Assembly (NCBI GenBank): GCA_035578155.1
Contig: JAPWDM010000011.1
Location: 17,598,185 to 17,662,184, forward strand
Length of the DNA stretch: 64,000 nt
Reading direction: 5' to 3'
From: Brachynemurus nebulosus
Lineage: Eukaryota; Arthropoda; Insecta; Neuroptera; Myrmeleontidae
A program made the translations under genes and the position numbers. The notes beneath the pieces were generated by a model. That model saw nothing but the letters and a program-made list of their open reading frames with translations. It had not been told where the DNA came from and searched no databases. The stretch's first letter is position 1. Each line of letters begins with the position of its first letter. Of the stretch, positions 1 to 12,400 are shown piece after piece.

Positions 1-355
1 TCAATTCATATCTTGTGTATTCTTATCTGTCCGAGAGATAAGAGATATATTTTATTATAGAAAACAGCTTTGCTCTTCGCATTTTTGGAATTCTAGTCTT
101 TTTTTACCTGTTTTTTTTTTTTTAAATGTCTCAAAGTTACTACTGGAAAATAATTGCAAAATAAACAATCTGTCTTACCTATACGTATTAATGCCGGAAT
201 AACAATATAACTACTAAAATTTACTAAAGTAATGATTACTATGATTAGTATGTTAAATAATGCAATTAAAAATTACACAGAATTCGAATCAGCTATTTTT
301 GAGTTGTACGTATTCACAGACAGCAACACTTACGTTTTAGATATTTATGTATTAA

Positions 356-1597
356 CCCTTTTAAGGCAGCTTTCTCAGAAGGTAAAATAATTTTTTTCTT
401 AATCTTAAAAAACTAAAATAATCCGTATTTTTTTCACAGCATTCTGCGTAACATAGCAAATATCTATTTTTTTCGAAAAAGAGTACACAGATTAATAGTT
501 CAAAGACCTATCTTATATGATTTTTCCCCTTCTTTATGATGGTGTAACAAAAAAATTAAAAAAAAACCTTTGAAACAAAAAATAATTTTTAATTTTTCTT
601 CGACAATCAGTTTACTTAGAATAATATGTAGTTTAAAACTCATCTTATGTGATTTTGCCCGTTCTTTCCGATAGTGTAAAAAAACTTGGAAAACTTTTGA
701 ATTGTAGCAAATTTTAGTAAAAATCTTGTTTTTTTTTGAAGGAAAATGTCTAAAAACCTAGCTTTGGGCTTCAAACGTTTTCATAAAATTTCGTCAAGTT
801 CGAGAATATGGTTCTTGACTGAAGTTACTAAGATTCTGTAAAAAGGCGGGAAAAACACCTCGCTATAGTGACGTCACAGTTTGAAGCAACTAAACGTCAA
901 TGTCAATATTTATAACCTCAAAACTTTGATTATATTCATAAAAAGTCAAAGTAAAAGCAAGTATTTATTTGAATTCTGGTCGATTATTATTACTATATAT
1001 ATAAGCTAATAGAAATATTCAAAAGAAAACACAATTTTATCTCATTGATGAAAATTATCAAAATCGACATATCTAGCTACAAAATATTACGTCATTTTCA
1101 AGAAATGGCGCGTTTTCACTAATTTGAATATTTGTTGAAAAATGGCGATTTTCAAAATAAAATTTCTAAATAGTTATCAAATCTTTTTGTTTCATCATTA
1201 AAATTGGACATATGTAATGGTAATGCATAGAATTATTTAACATTTGACACAAATTTTAAATACAGTCAGGTACCGTATTACCATGCTGATATATGTTGCA
1301 AACCTTCTGTTTCTATATGTTTGTCAAGCATTTTTTATTTTTTAAGGCTTTATTTTTTTTTAAAAAAAAGCAATCATTGGCCGACATTAGGCGATTCTAC
1401 CCTATTATTGAATGTCGGCCTTTACGGATCTCAAAACAAATTTCTATCATGGTCGCGATTTCAAAACAGTTCACCATAAAAGTGATTGTAATGGCTGAAT
1501 TTTTCGTTCGGAAATTTTCTAAAATTGTAAGTAGCATCGAAGTATTTAGAAAAATCCTAAATAAGTGGCTATATAATTACAGCTGCCGTACAAAGGG
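356..1597. mobile_element. Putative piggyBac-like (TTAA) non-autonomous element
   Basis: Flanked by TTAA at 352-355 and 1598-1601. The left end reads CCCTTTTAAGGCAGC and the right end, reverse-complemented, reads CCCTTTGTACGGCAGC. CCCTTT next to TTAA is typical of piggyBac termini. The interior carries a copy of the dispersed repeat (about 430-860) and a perfect 10-bp inverted repeat GGCCGACATT/AATGTCGGCC at 1379-1388 and 1411-1420. No transposase is recognisable. The ends are short and the distance is long, so chance pairing is possible. Confidence 0.42.
430..860. repeat. Dispersed repeat family, copy 1
   Basis: Shares blocks with copies near 8590-8790, 37740-38250 and 46260-46730: GCATAACATAGCGAATTTC-like, then AATAATAGTTCAAAGACCTATCTTAT-like sequence, then a pyrimidine tract and TGGTGTAA. 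No ORF. The family looks like a decayed interspersed element of unknown class. Confidence 0.5.
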
Positions 1598-2438
1598 TTA
1601 AGTTCAATAATCGAAAACGCACAATGGGCAAATAAAACGCGTTGTGGCTACCAAAATACAATACAGGATTAAAACTGACAAACTAAAAACACGTTTATTA
1701 CTTTCTCTAATGCACTACATTTTTTTAAATCTTCATATTCAACAAGTTCAAAAGTGGAGAAATAATTTTTTAAACAATCAAAAGTATATTTGATCCAAAT
1801 ACGGAAAATTGAAAGTAAACCTTTTCTAGAAAAGGAACATTACTTGTTATCTCACTATCACCAATTATCATTTATCAATTAAAATAATAAATATGGCAAC
1901 ATTTTTTGCATATCAAAAAAATCACAACAAACTTTCATTTTATTATCAGTAAAATAAAAATAAAAATAAAAAATTAAATATTTAGGTACACTTAGTAATT
2001 GCTATATTTAAATATGAATTTAAAAAAAAATTGTTATTTATTAATGTGATGTGTAGTTTTCGATAAATATTTACCATTTAAACCATATTTTGATTTATTA
2101 ATTAAAAAAGGATACGTTTTACGATTAATTTTTATATCATTTTGGCCGGTTAAAACTGACGTAAAGCAAGTATGGTCTGACAGGGTGCGATTATTAACGA
2201 CAACACACTGCAAGGCCACCTTGCCTCAAGCCAGCAATCATGAGTTCGATGTTTTTTTTTAAATTAAGTTATGGTAGAGTAGAAGTTTCATGGTTGAAAG
2301 ATGATATAATGTTATAACTAACGAGATTATTTTTGTTTTTTTCCTTAAGTTGTTTATAAACATTCAACAAACTTTGTATTGTGTCGGATCTGTTTAGTAA
2401 AGTCTTTTAGTCATGCAAATTTTTTGAATATGAATTAA

Positions 2439-2747
2439 CCCTTTTAAACAAACCATATGGAATTTTTTTGTCTCAAAAATGCTGGACCTTTTACTGCCAG
2501 TGATAAGTGCAATAGATAAGGTTATAAAAAAAGAAAAAAAATCAAAGATCCCAACATCAAAAAAGTAAACCCTAAGAATTTACAAAATATAAATTATACT
2601 AAAAATTGAACATTATTTAGAATTATACCGTATTTCGGAAAATCTGCCACAGATGGTGGCCACCTGTACCAGTGAATATATACATATCACAACATTTTGA
2701 GCCGCCATATTGCAGGACGAGTTAACTCGTCTTAATCATTTAAAGAG
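2439..2747. mobile_element. Putative piggyBac-like MITE (TTAA target)
   Basis: 309 bp between TTAA at 2435-2438 and TTAA at 2748-2751. The left end is CCCTTTTAAAC; the right end reverse-complemented is CTCTTTAAATG. The interior has a small palindrome ACGAGTTAACTCGT. Non-coding. Confidence 0.45.
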
Positions 2748-3132
2748 TTAAACGTACGGAAAATCTATGAAAATGCTTCAAACTTAATCCAATTCTTAAG
2801 AATAGTTTGAGACTTTCTATTGTTTAAGTTCAAAACTTTATGTTCACAAAAATGATTATTTGGTACAATGCTTTCGCTGTGTTATGGGAAACTTGGAAGC
2901 AAAACTAAAACTCAAAAAAAAAGTTGTTGATTAATTTTTAGATATGATTCACTATTACCTAGTATTATTAGTTTTACAAACTGTCCATTCGTAGTATTTA
3001 CATTTTTTTACGAGGATTTCGTAGTTCTAACAACGAAATCCTTATACATTCGTGATTTCTTTCATCGTAGAAATGGTCTACCCGCATTTGACCACTTTAT
3101 AATAATCAGTGTTGAATCTTACGCAATTTAAT

Positions 3133-4365
3133 AGCCCGTTTACACATTGATTAGTGCGAGTGCGAGGGATTAGTGATTAGTGCTTAGTGTTGAGTGATTA
3201 GTAAACAAGGGGTCAAACTATATTGTCTATGTCTCTGTTCCACTTGTAACGAGTTTGTGACGTAAAATCTCCCCACTCTTTTGGTGTAGATACACACTGT
3301 TTGCAGTGGTATTGGTTTAATGGTTGCGTCTGTGTGCGTATTCACACATACTACTACAACGACTACAACACACGTATTATGGGACAGACCAAGCTGTCCA
3401 ATTTAAGTAGCAATGTCTAACCATTGTCTAACAATGTACTGGATGTACTGTGCGTTCGGCGACGGACACTGACTGACTACATGCCTTAAGCTGTGACTGG
3501 CCTACAAATGACTCCAAGCGAATTACACTTTTTTGATATTAGTTGGCTTCTAGTGTTCTATGTTAGTAAAGTACTGTCCAAATTGTGTTTAGTGTTTTTG
3601 TTTAGTAAAGTTTACCATGACAAGACATGAAACGGACCAAGTTAAAAAATTACGTAAGGTAATAATAATTAGAGAGATAATAAATATTATTATAGATTAA
3701 GTAGGATTGGATGTAAACAAACCCACACGTCTGTGGGAGCAGGGCCCGCTCCAGGGAGGGGCAACCCGGGCATTTGCCCGAGGCAGCAAATTTTAAGGGC
3801 GACATTTTTACAACTGACGACCAAAAAAAAAGGTCACCGGTTATGTAAAAAAAGAAAAAAGGGCGATATTTTTACAGCTGACGAGCGAAAAAGAAAAAAA
3901 AAAGGTCGCCGGTTTCATACCGGGGCGAAATTTTTCCTTTTCGCCCGGGGCGGGGTAAACGCTAGAGCGGGCGCTGGTGGGAGAGAAAATAGATATCCAG
4001 GAGACAAAATTTGGGTGCAAGTAAACAGTTTGTAAAAGAACTAGCTATTGAGGATAAAACAGATTAATTTTATTAAGTATACACTACTGATGACTGAAGA
4101 GTCATTCAATGGATTATTATTAGGTACTTGTAACAAAGCCACGTGTATTTATGTTGGCAATAAACAAGACGTAATGTTCAAACGCAGTTTGTGAGCATGC
4201 GAGTGGTGTAGAAGGGATGAACTACTCGCAAAAAAATAGACACTTTACTAATCAGTCTACTTCGCTAAACACTAAACACTAATCACTAATCAATCTATGT
4301 CCAAACGTGTTTTGTACTAATCACTAAACACTCGCACTACGCACTAATCACTAATCAAAGCCCAT
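3133..4365. mobile_element. Large inverted-repeat element with CTAATCACTAA subterminal repeats
   Basis: The left part (3150-3202) and right part (about 4245-4360) are mutual inverted repeats made of many GATTAGTG / CACTAATC units, for example GATTAGTGATTAGTGC. The ends are GCCCGTTTACACATTGATTAG on the left and, reverse-complemented, GGGCTTTGATTAG on the right. No clean target duplication is seen. Multiple subterminal motifs are typical of non-autonomous hAT or Harbinger elements. The interior carries a nested hAT-like MITE (3740-3976), and 3207-3562 has an inverted relative at 18.6 kb. Confidence 0.55.
3740..3976. mobile_element. GC-rich hAT-like MITE nested in the 3.1-4.4 kb element
   Basis: 237 bp, with termini CAGGGCCCGCTCCAGGG and, reverse-complemented, CAGCGCCCGCTCTAGCG. 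It is flanked by a direct repeat GTGGGAG at 3733-3739 and 3977-3983. It is markedly GC-rich compared with its host and contains two related A-rich modules (GGGCGAcATTTTTACA...TGACGA). The 100-codon open frame across it is a by-product of this composition, not a gene. Confidence 0.6.
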
Positions 4366-6560
4366 AAGAGACAGTATCGTTTTTTAAAAAACTTATTGAA
4401 TTTTTTTAAATTCATAGAGATAGAAAGTAAAAGGTCCAAGTGGCTAAACTGTAATATGTGCCAGACGCTAGCATTTAAACTATTCCGCTTAAAAACGAAC
4501 ATAAATGGGTAAAAACGATTGTATCTAAAAAGTTAAATCTGGGAAACATATTATTTTGATCGATCAAATAGTAGATGATATAAAAACTAGGTAGTAAAGT
4601 TAGTTAGGGTTAGGATATTTTCTTTTTTTTTTTAAACAATATACTTTGACTTTTATATAAAAACTAGTTAAGTTAAAGTTATAGGGCTTTTTTCGAATAT
4701 TTACACTCAATTCAGTTGTTTTTTATATTTTTTATATTCCACTAATAAATAATACCATTACCTATTTTTAAAAATGTCCAATATACAGTGTTATTCAGTA
4801 TCAAGATATATTGTGAATACTAACAAAGTGAAGAGATTTAAAAAAAAAGTGTTTCCCAGATTTAACTTTCCAAATACAATAATTTCCACCCATATTTGTT
4901 CGTTTTTTTGTACAAATTTCGAAAATCCCATTTCTGCCACATACTACAAATTTACCTTTTATCCTAAAAAATGTGAACAACTCTAGTTACAAAATCCTTA
5001 CTTAATACGTGTTTAATATGTACTTGTAGAATTTTTAAACTTTGAAACTATAAAAATATAAAAAATATCAATTAATTACCATTAATATCACATATCATTT
5101 TCATAAACTTTCAGCACCAAATAAAGAATCTTGCCAGCACTGAAACTGTTCCCTTATTTCAGTTTTTGTTTAAGTTCTTCAATTTATTTTCATTTTAATG
5201 TTTTATATTTCATAGTTTATTGTTTACTACACGTTAACCATTTATTTACTGTGTAACTTAGACTTTACTTAACAGATGAACAATGTATTAATCAATAATC
5301 ACAAAAACAATAGATAAAAATCATGCACTAAAATAGATCACATAAATTTTAAAAACTTGAATAAATTTTCTTATACACAATAAAACTGTATTTATAGAAG
5401 CAATTGATGGAAAAAGTTTTTAACTATAATACAGTTCAATATTATACTGACATGTACTTACTTATATTTATGCATCGAAATGTAAGTATGTCAAGTTTAA
5501 AAAGCATTTACATATTGACAACTGTACTATAGCGTTTAATGCATCAACATGCAATGTATAGATTATTATAAGCATAAAGCTTCCAACTTTTTTTTTTTTA
5601 TTTCAGTTTGTGCACATGCGTTTTTAAGTTGTACTATGTACTAAATTGACCCTATACGTATTGGAATTTATGTATTTTTAATTAATTTAATTTCAAACAA
5701 TTAGTGCCAATAGATTTTGACATAGTTATTGGTATTAATATTAAAAAGAACATGTTATAATTTTTATAAGAGACATTGATATTTAATAGTTGAGTTTAAT
5801 AAAGATACAACTGCAAGGATTTGTCTTTTTTCTATGTGACATTGGGCCAATTCATATCGGCGTAAGCGGAAGCGGCTTGCGCTCATTTGTAAGGAATATG
5901 CGCTTGAAAACAAGCACATTTAGCTTGCTATTGATATGTATGTATATTCCTGTCTCACTTTCCATGTTCTAGCGAGAAGGGTGACAAGTATATAGCCAAG
6001 ATTATTAAAAAATATTTATTTGAATAATAATATCAGTGTAAAAAATAAAATAATTCTTTTACACTTTCTAAAATTGCATTTTTTAAAAATGACTCACAAA
6101 GTTTCACGTAAAAATTCGTAAATTAAGCCAGTCTGATACGTTATATATGTTTACTGATTTAATACTTAAACATGAGCGCAAATTTTTATTCCGTTTTTTT
6201 CAGAACTTTTTTCAATGTCAATAACGATATTTTGTACAGAGATACGTATGGAAAATCTATAAAAATGCATTAAGCTTTCTGATCCACCTTTCTGATAAAT
6301 AGTTTGAGATTTTTTATCGTCAAAGTTCAAAAATTATTTGTTCATATTTACATGAAAAAGGCTGAAACTTCGAAAAGCTATTTCATTCGTTTATTTTAAG
6401 ATACTAAACAAATAATGGGTTCATTGTTTTGATCAGAACAAAACAGTTGCTTAGATGTATCAACAAATTTTCCTCGATTCCAAAGTTATTCATGACTGGT
6501 ATGGTTCAAAAAGGTTTTTGTTGACAATTTGTGTCAGTAACATTTACGTATTTTTTTATA

Positions 6561-6782
6561 TTGGCGAAGCAAAGATTACACGCGCGCCCCTGGTGGCAAA
6601 ATTAGAACTAGTATCAAGTAAAAATATACGTATACGGTCAACTGTCATAGAAATATGTATTATACAAATTATGTGTGAATTACCAATTTTATACCAACAA
6701 TTAAACGTATACATATATTTTTACTTGATATTAATTCTAATTTTACCACCAGAGGCGCGAGTGAGAATGTTTGCGTCCCCAA
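6561..6782. mobile_element. TA-flanked MITE with ~80-bp imperfect terminal inverted repeats
   Basis: The left arm starts TTGGCGAAGC and contains CCCCTGGTGGCAAAATTAGA. The right arm, reverse-complemented, starts TTGGGGACGC and contains CCTCTGGTGGTAAAATTAGA. The arms pair for about 80 bases and the element is bounded by TA (6559-6560, 6783-6784), as in Tc1/mariner-type MITEs. It lies inside a 159-codon open frame (6455-6934), which I therefore consider spurious. Confidence 0.6.
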
Positions 6783-7118
6783 TAACTTCTGTCACTTTCA
6801 AAGTGGATAATGATTTTTTTTTTTTTATTAAAATATCTGACTATGTTATTGTTTCTTGTATTCAAATAACTTTCTCATTAATTTTTAAATCCTTGGGAAC
6901 GATATATAAAGGCAAATCTATTTCTTTTATTTAAAAGGAACGTCTGTTATTATTAGGAGTGTCCGCACTAAGTGTTTGAATTGGAAACGAATGAAAAAAA
7001 AATACATTTTTTTTTAAATCTAAATTGCAATAGATTGAGATTAATCCTTGAAGTTAAAAAGAGAAAGTATAAACCAATAAAATTAGAACTACAAATATCA
7101 ATATACTTGAAAACTAAC

Positions 7119-7494
7119 CTAACTGCATGGCGATATCTTTAACAAGTCGTGCTTCTTGCTCTTCCACGTCGGTTGTGTCGCTCGCGATTCGTTGCCATTC
7201 GCTACGTAACGATTTATTTTCGTCTTCCAAACTGCTAATACGTTTTTGCATAAGTTCCAAATCGATACTTCGCAATCCTGTTGGTGTTCCACCCTCCGAT
7301 CCGGATTCGTCCACGTCATTCGTAAGAACTTGAATAAGTTCAGTCTTCTTGACAAGCTCGTGTGATAGTTGAGTAATTTTTTCTTGGGCCGCTCGTAATT
7401 CGGATTCCAATGATACCACATTATTTTCTAGTTTTGTATTTGTTTGTAGTAATTCTTTGCCAATTCGTGCTGTTAGTTCAAGATCTCGTTCTTT
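7119..7494 (-). CDS. milt: Milton/TRAK internal exon (HAP1_N coiled coil)
   Basis: A 376-base exon from acceptor TTTACAG (AG at 7496-7495) to donor TTAG|GTTAGT. It starts KERDLELTARIGKELLQTNT and continues as a coiled coil with heptad leucines. It includes the family hallmarks QLSHELVKKTELIQVLTND, an acidic Ser/Gly-rich linker (DESGSEGGTP), then RISSLEDENKSLRSE and EEQEARLVKDIAMQL. TRAK/Milton proteins have the same order: coiled coil, HEL-K-ELL, acidic linker, L--EN--LRSE, EEQE--L. This is the kinesin-heavy-chain-binding coiled-coil part. The exon ends in phase 1, and the following exon is not visible in the 7.1 kb left of it, so the C-terminal half, including the Miro-binding and mitochondrial targeting regions, lies outside the window. 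No frameshift or internal stop is seen. The gene symbol follows Drosophila usage. Confidence 0.95.
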
Positions 7495-7990
7495 CTGTAA
7501 ATGAAAAATAAAATGTGATAAAAAGAAATATATAGGCCATATTCTTTATTTATTATTTTACAATAAAATGTAGCAACTAACAAGGCTAAGTGTCAGTTAT
7601 ACATGACTATTCTTTTGTAATTCTCTTTCGAGATTTTGGAGCACTGAAGCTGTGTACAATATTGGAATAGTATTTTTTGTACCAATATTGACTAGTACGT
7701 TTTAAATTTTAATAACAATGAAGTTTTTACTACAATTATTCCTTTAATTTTTCTCCTCTGAATTTCGGAATTTTCTGAAAATTTTTTATTTAGTGTCTAA
7801 TATTTTGGGGTGTTACAATTTTAATTACACAAAAAATTATGTTTACATTTTATCATATGCAAGGTTTAAATATATAAAATTCGTTAAGTGCGTGTTTTTG
7901 ACACGCACTAAGTAATGTCACCTCAGTGAAAGTGTTAATTTATGATTTTTTGTTAACTCTATAGTTGTTAACTCTACAGCCCTCTTGCGT

Positions 7991-8048
7991 TTATTCAATA
8001 TGGATGTACAACTCTATAATTATTCAATATGGATATACAACTCTATAA
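7991..8048. repeat. Tandem duplication, 2 x 29 bp
   Basis: Two adjacent copies beginning TTATTCAATATGGAT and ending CAACTCTATAA, differing at one position (GTACAA/ATACAA). It lies in the 1.9-kb milton intron. Confidence 0.8.
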
Positions 8049-8432
8049 TAATGTTTCCCCCACTATGATCACATAACGATATTAATATGTCATCCTTCGA
8101 CGACATAAAAATAAATTATTTTTTGTTTAATAATTTTAAATAGACCCCACTCCCCAAAAATCAGTCAAGTTCAAATCGAGCTTGCCCAAACAGTGTCTTG
8201 TAAAATAAAGTTGTTTTTAAACATAGATTTAAAGTTAAAAACTTTGAAGAAACTGTCTTACTTTGTGAGAAAGTTTTCTACTGAAAAACTTAAAACTAAT
8301 GATTTAGCAGTTATGAAGAAATAAACCCATTATTTATTTTGGCGTAATCGGTATCTCATTTTTAATGTCCATGAATTTTTTTTGGATTATTTTGAGCGAT
8401 CTTTTGGTGACAAAGTTGGAGAAATGGAGAAC

Positions 8433-8888
8433 CAAGCGCGTATCCAACCAATTTTCTTGGAGGAGGGGGAGGTTATACGGGAAATGGGAAGGAGCTAAAA
8501 CTTTTTTTTATTAAGCTCCAAAAGTTTTCGGGGAAAAAGGATAAAATTTCACATATAAGAGATTTTTGATGTTTTTCTTGAAATATTCACATGAGGAGCA
8601 AAAAAAAAAATACCCCTGTCGCAACATCATGCATAACATAACGAATTTCCGTTTATAAAAATTAGTTTTTCTCGGTAACCAGTTTATATAGAATAATGGT
8701 TTAAAAACCTTTTTTATCTGATTTTTTCTCCTCTTTCTAATGGTTTATCTATTTTCTAATAAATTGCAGAAGTTACTTGCCAGTGTATCCTTGGCTTTAG
8801 TTATATTTTTGGGGGAAATATGAACTTTTTGAAGTGGGCGCTTGAGTTAAAATCGCTCCAGAGCGCAAAATTTGTAGTTACGCCACTG
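8433..8888. mobile_element. Degenerate hAT-like element
   Basis: The right end, reverse-complemented, starts CAGTGGCGTAACTACAAA. The left end CAAGCGCGTATCCAACC is a weaker match. GC-rich terminal segments (GGAGGAGGGGGAGG; GCTCCAGAGCGC) flank a copy of the dispersed repeat (8590-8790). No target duplication was found. Confidence 0.42.
8590..8790. repeat. Dispersed repeat family, copy 2
   Basis: Contains TACCCCTGTCGCAACATC, CATAACATAACGAATTTCCG, TTTATAAAAATTAGTTTTTC and the following ACCAGTTTATATAGAATAATGG block. It is very close to 37743-37860. It lies inside the hAT-like element at 8433-8888. Confidence 0.65.
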
Positions 8889-8994
8889 ATCGATATATTT
8901 GTAGGTAACTCCTAGGATAAAAATTAAGTCAAATACTTGAAATTAGGTAAAAAGTATATTCGTTTAATTTTTGAAAAAAAAAAAAAATTGTTAA

Positions 8995-9251
8995 GCGGAG
9001 CCTATATGCTCAATAATGTTATGCAATAAACTTGAACAATTTATTGAACGTTCCTTCAAATACTGAAACAATATTGCTCAATAATATCTACAGAGTATGA
9101 AGACGTTACAATATTCATTCATTGTACAATATATTTTAAACTGTTTCTGACCAGCACAATATTGTACAACCCTCAAATATAACCGACAGACGATCCATAA
9201 AATTGTGCAACTTCAGATTTTGTGCAATATTATTGAGCGTATAGGGACCGC
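8995..9251. mobile_element. TTAA-flanked MITE with ~35-bp inverted repeats
   Basis: 257 bp, bounded by TTAA at 8991-8994 and 9252-9255. Left: GCGGAGCCTATATGCTCAAT. Right, reverse-complemented: GCGGTCCCTATACGCTCAAT. The interior is rich in CAATATTG-like words. It sits 130 bp downstream (plus strand 5') of the 9389-9465 milton exon. Confidence 0.65.
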
Positions 9252-9388
9252 TTAAGATTCACGTTAATAAATTTATTAGTTAAATCTTAATATACATATA
9301 AATATTTAGGAACAAAAATTACCAAGGATTTAAGAGTGATTAAACTTTGGTGAATAATTGATTTTAAGTATTTAGAAAATATACTTAC

Positions 9389-9465
9389 TTCTTCCAGAAG
9401 CCGTGTCACTGCTTCTATATCATTGTAGGTTTTGGTCATTTGGCTCACCCGGTTACTACATAGAA
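9389..9465 (-). CDS. milt: Milton/TRAK internal exon (start of HAP1_N conserved region)
   Basis: A 77-base exon between a TTTTGTTACAG acceptor (AG at 9467-9466) and a consensus donor GAA|GTAAGTAT. It encodes two bases of a split codon, then LCSNR followed by [20 protein letters not shown], the signature found in Milton and TRAK1/TRAK2 just before the first coiled coil. It ends in phase 0 and runs directly into KERDLEL of the next exon at 7494, reproducing the contiguous family motif. The family protein binds kinesin heavy chain through this N-terminal coiled-coil region and Miro on the outer mitochondrial membrane, driving axonal and cellular transport of mitochondria. The incoming phase is 1, so any upstream exon must end with one extra base. 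Both candidate first exons do. The exon is too short to show up by ORF length alone and was found by motif. Confidence 0.92.
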
Positions 9466-12400
9466 CTGTAACAAAAGTAAATTTTATTTAAAAAATTATA
9501 CATAAAAAAAAATTAAATTACGAAAATATTAAAATAAGTTTATTAAAGTATTTACGGAAATATACAATAGATGGCATTTATTTCAAGTTTTTATTTTAAT
9601 TTAAAAACACTTTATAACAATAAATTTTCTTCAGAAATTTTGTATTTTTCTAATTTCGACTATCAGTTATATATACTTGATTAAAACAAAAAATAGTTCG
9701 AATAATAATTTAAGTGCATATACTTAACTAAAAGTATTGTTGAGATGTTAAAGGTTTACATAAATCGTTATACTTATGGCGGTCTGTACACGATCAGTAA
9801 TATTGTCAGTATTTACTGACAAAGATAATGAATCATTATTTTTATAATATAAATTCTATATATGGATACTTCAGTATTGTCAATACACAATCAGTAATAA
9901 TGTCAGTATTTCAAAATAATGACAGCATGCGTAAGTGAATAATACCTATTATAATTTCTATTTACAGCACCCCCACCATACCATCTTGGATGTGTAAGAA
10001 TACGAATTTCTAATTAAACATATTAATTTATGGCGATTATATTTTTTTTTAAATAAAACCTATTTTTTTGTTAAAACTAGATATACATATACAAGGCTAT
10101 TTTACGGAAGAATATTTGGCTCGTGCGAGCGCCGGGAATATGAAAACGAATCTTTATTGTTTGAAGTTATAAGTTTCAGAGCGCAACATTGTAATTTTAC
10201 AACCTGCCTTAATATTACATGTTTTGTTTTAAGAACTGCGTTATACCAAAGTATTATAAAGCTCATTTCAACAGCTACTATAACGTCATACAAGAACTAT
10301 ATGGTTTTAAGTAACATTTTTAGAGAAATGCGTTTTTTGTATGTCATTTGGTTCATTCAGTTTTAAATTATTTTTTCGAGATGGCAATATTTTCAAGAAA
10401 TAAGAGAAGTTGAATACATAATTTTCGAAATTAGTGAAGAATAATATTATGAAGATTCCGGATCAATATCTAAACTCAACACGGTCAAAGTTTAAATTCA
10501 ATTTCTTGTTTAACATAACCTCACTTCTGTTTTGTTTTTTTTTTTTCGATTTTGGGCTAGTATTTAAGGAAATACGAATTAGGGTTTAAATGAAGCTTTA
10601 CTGATTCTTTAATTTAAAAAGTTGACTGTATATCTTTGGTTATAGCACCTTTATTCATTTTTATTAGAATTTAATCAATAATTAGAATTGTATGTATGTA
10701 CTTGAAAATTTTTGAATTAAATTTGAAAGGTTTTATGTATACTATGCTTAAGTGTCAGTTAAAAGGTTTTTAAAAATGAGTTAACACACAAAATTTTAAG
10801 CATACTATAATTAAAAAATGCATGGTTATATTGTAAAATGGTTATATTTTCTGCCGAAATTGAAATCCAGCATAGATTCTTAAATTTTAACTTTAAAAAT
10901 TGTTTATTGTCAAGTTTTGAATGAGTGACTTTAAACTTTATGGTTCTCATATGACATGACGTTAACTAATATTAAAACATCAACATAAGTGACAACTATA
11001 ATACAATAAAATTAGAAGAAAATGATGGCACCTTCTGTTAGATTATTTTGATAATCATAAAATCCAATTGTTGATGAGGCGGACGACTCATTATTACAAT
11101 CGAACTCAATCGAATCCTTTTGAACTAACGTCCGTCGAACAAGTGTAAACGCTCGCGTCCACATTAATTCTTATTTTAATTAATTTGCCTTCGAAAAATT
11201 AATTTCGTTCAGTTTATAAATTGGTCCTATTGCTTATTGTCTTTACAATTGTATTATATTTGAACACCCTGTGTCACATTTAATGACAGAGATTAAATTA
11301 TTATGTCACGTGAATAACAAAAACAACACAAACATTAAATCACGCTTAATAATAACGAACGAATAACACAATTTATAACACTATTAAAATAAAGTTGTAC
11401 AAAAGGTGACAATTATTTAAAAAGAATTAAATAATTGCGATTACTTTGGAATTAAAAAAATAAAAACTTGAACAGATTGAAAGAGCTTTAAAGCGCAGTA
11501 GTAAAATCAGCCATTTTATTTGTTGTATTCGTACGTATTCGAGGAGGGTGGAGATGCTATAGATGGATATGGTTACGTTGTGTGCATGCTAGGCAACATA
11601 ACCACCGGGAGCTAAACGGATGACGACACAGCATCCTTCTCTATTATCCTTGTAACTTTATACAAGCTATTGACGTCACACACAGCTCTTTTTAAACACT
11701 TCTACTGTATGTGTGTGTGTTGTGGTGGATCGGTGTGTGGCACTATGTCGAATATAACGTAGAAAATTCTAACCAAGTTTACACATCAAATTATATAGCC
11801 ATGGATGTAAGAAGCGGTCGACCGGTTCGTTTGTTCGGTTACAATACGTTCTTTTACTTCTTTTTAATTTAACAAAAATAATATTGGATTATTTTATTAG
11901 GAGCCGCTAAACTGCTAAAGAATAAAATAAATTTATTACAAAAAATGGGATTTCAGTGCGAAAAGTATTTTCAAGAAAATTAAATGAAATTGACTGAACG
12001 TTACTGAAACTCTCTGCCTGGCTTTAAAAGTAATTTTTTAAACTAAACGTCAGGAGTATCGCGATCAGTTGTTTTATAATTTTTCTAGGTCTTAACAAGC
12101 CAATTTTGCGCAATAAACTGACGCAGTTATCTTTTTATTAAAAGAATTATGCTGATATTCAGATGGAACTGTGAAAGGACATAGTAAAAAAACCTTCATA
12201 AGCATAACTGGCCGCGGTATTAGAACTTTTGTCATATCAGACCGCAATTACCAGTACCTAAGCACATAGTAAGAAGTTAAACAATCTATTCCCTGCACCT
12301 TCACCACAATTAGAATTTTAAAAATGAAATTTTAAAAAATTTTTTTGGACGATGTTATAATAGCAATTATATACGTTATTTTAATTGGGGGTTGGGGTCG

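Larger units (their letters stand above)
1..7118 (-). other. Intron downstream of the 7119-7494 exon (continues off the left edge)
   Basis: No minus-strand exon resembling the next part of Milton (the continuation after QL in phase 1) was found, so the intron is at least 7.1 kb. It holds the transposon-like elements listed separately at 0.36-1.6, 2.4-2.75, 3.13-4.37 and 6.56-6.78 kb. From 4,370 to 6,560 I see AT-rich DNA with no supported feature, except a GC-richer patch at about 5,846-5,930. That patch begins GGGCCAATTCATATCGGCG and may be one end of a Harbinger-like element. Confidence 0.55.

Noticed and set aside
3733..4035. 100-codon plus-strand frame with Gly/Arg/Lys-rich product
   Set aside because: It coincides with a GC-rich hAT-like MITE (3740-3976) flanked by GTGGGAG. 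Composition explains the open frame.
6455..6934. 159-codon plus-strand open frame, the longest on that strand
   Set aside because: It runs through both arms of a MITE (6561-6782), has no recognisable domain and is very AT-rich. The openness looks accidental.
11500..11760. Less AT-rich patch with a minus-strand ATG (MADFTTAL, stop) that could be an alternative milton first exon
   Set aside because: The frame closes after eight codons with no splice donor before the stop. Only the compositional change remains as evidence.
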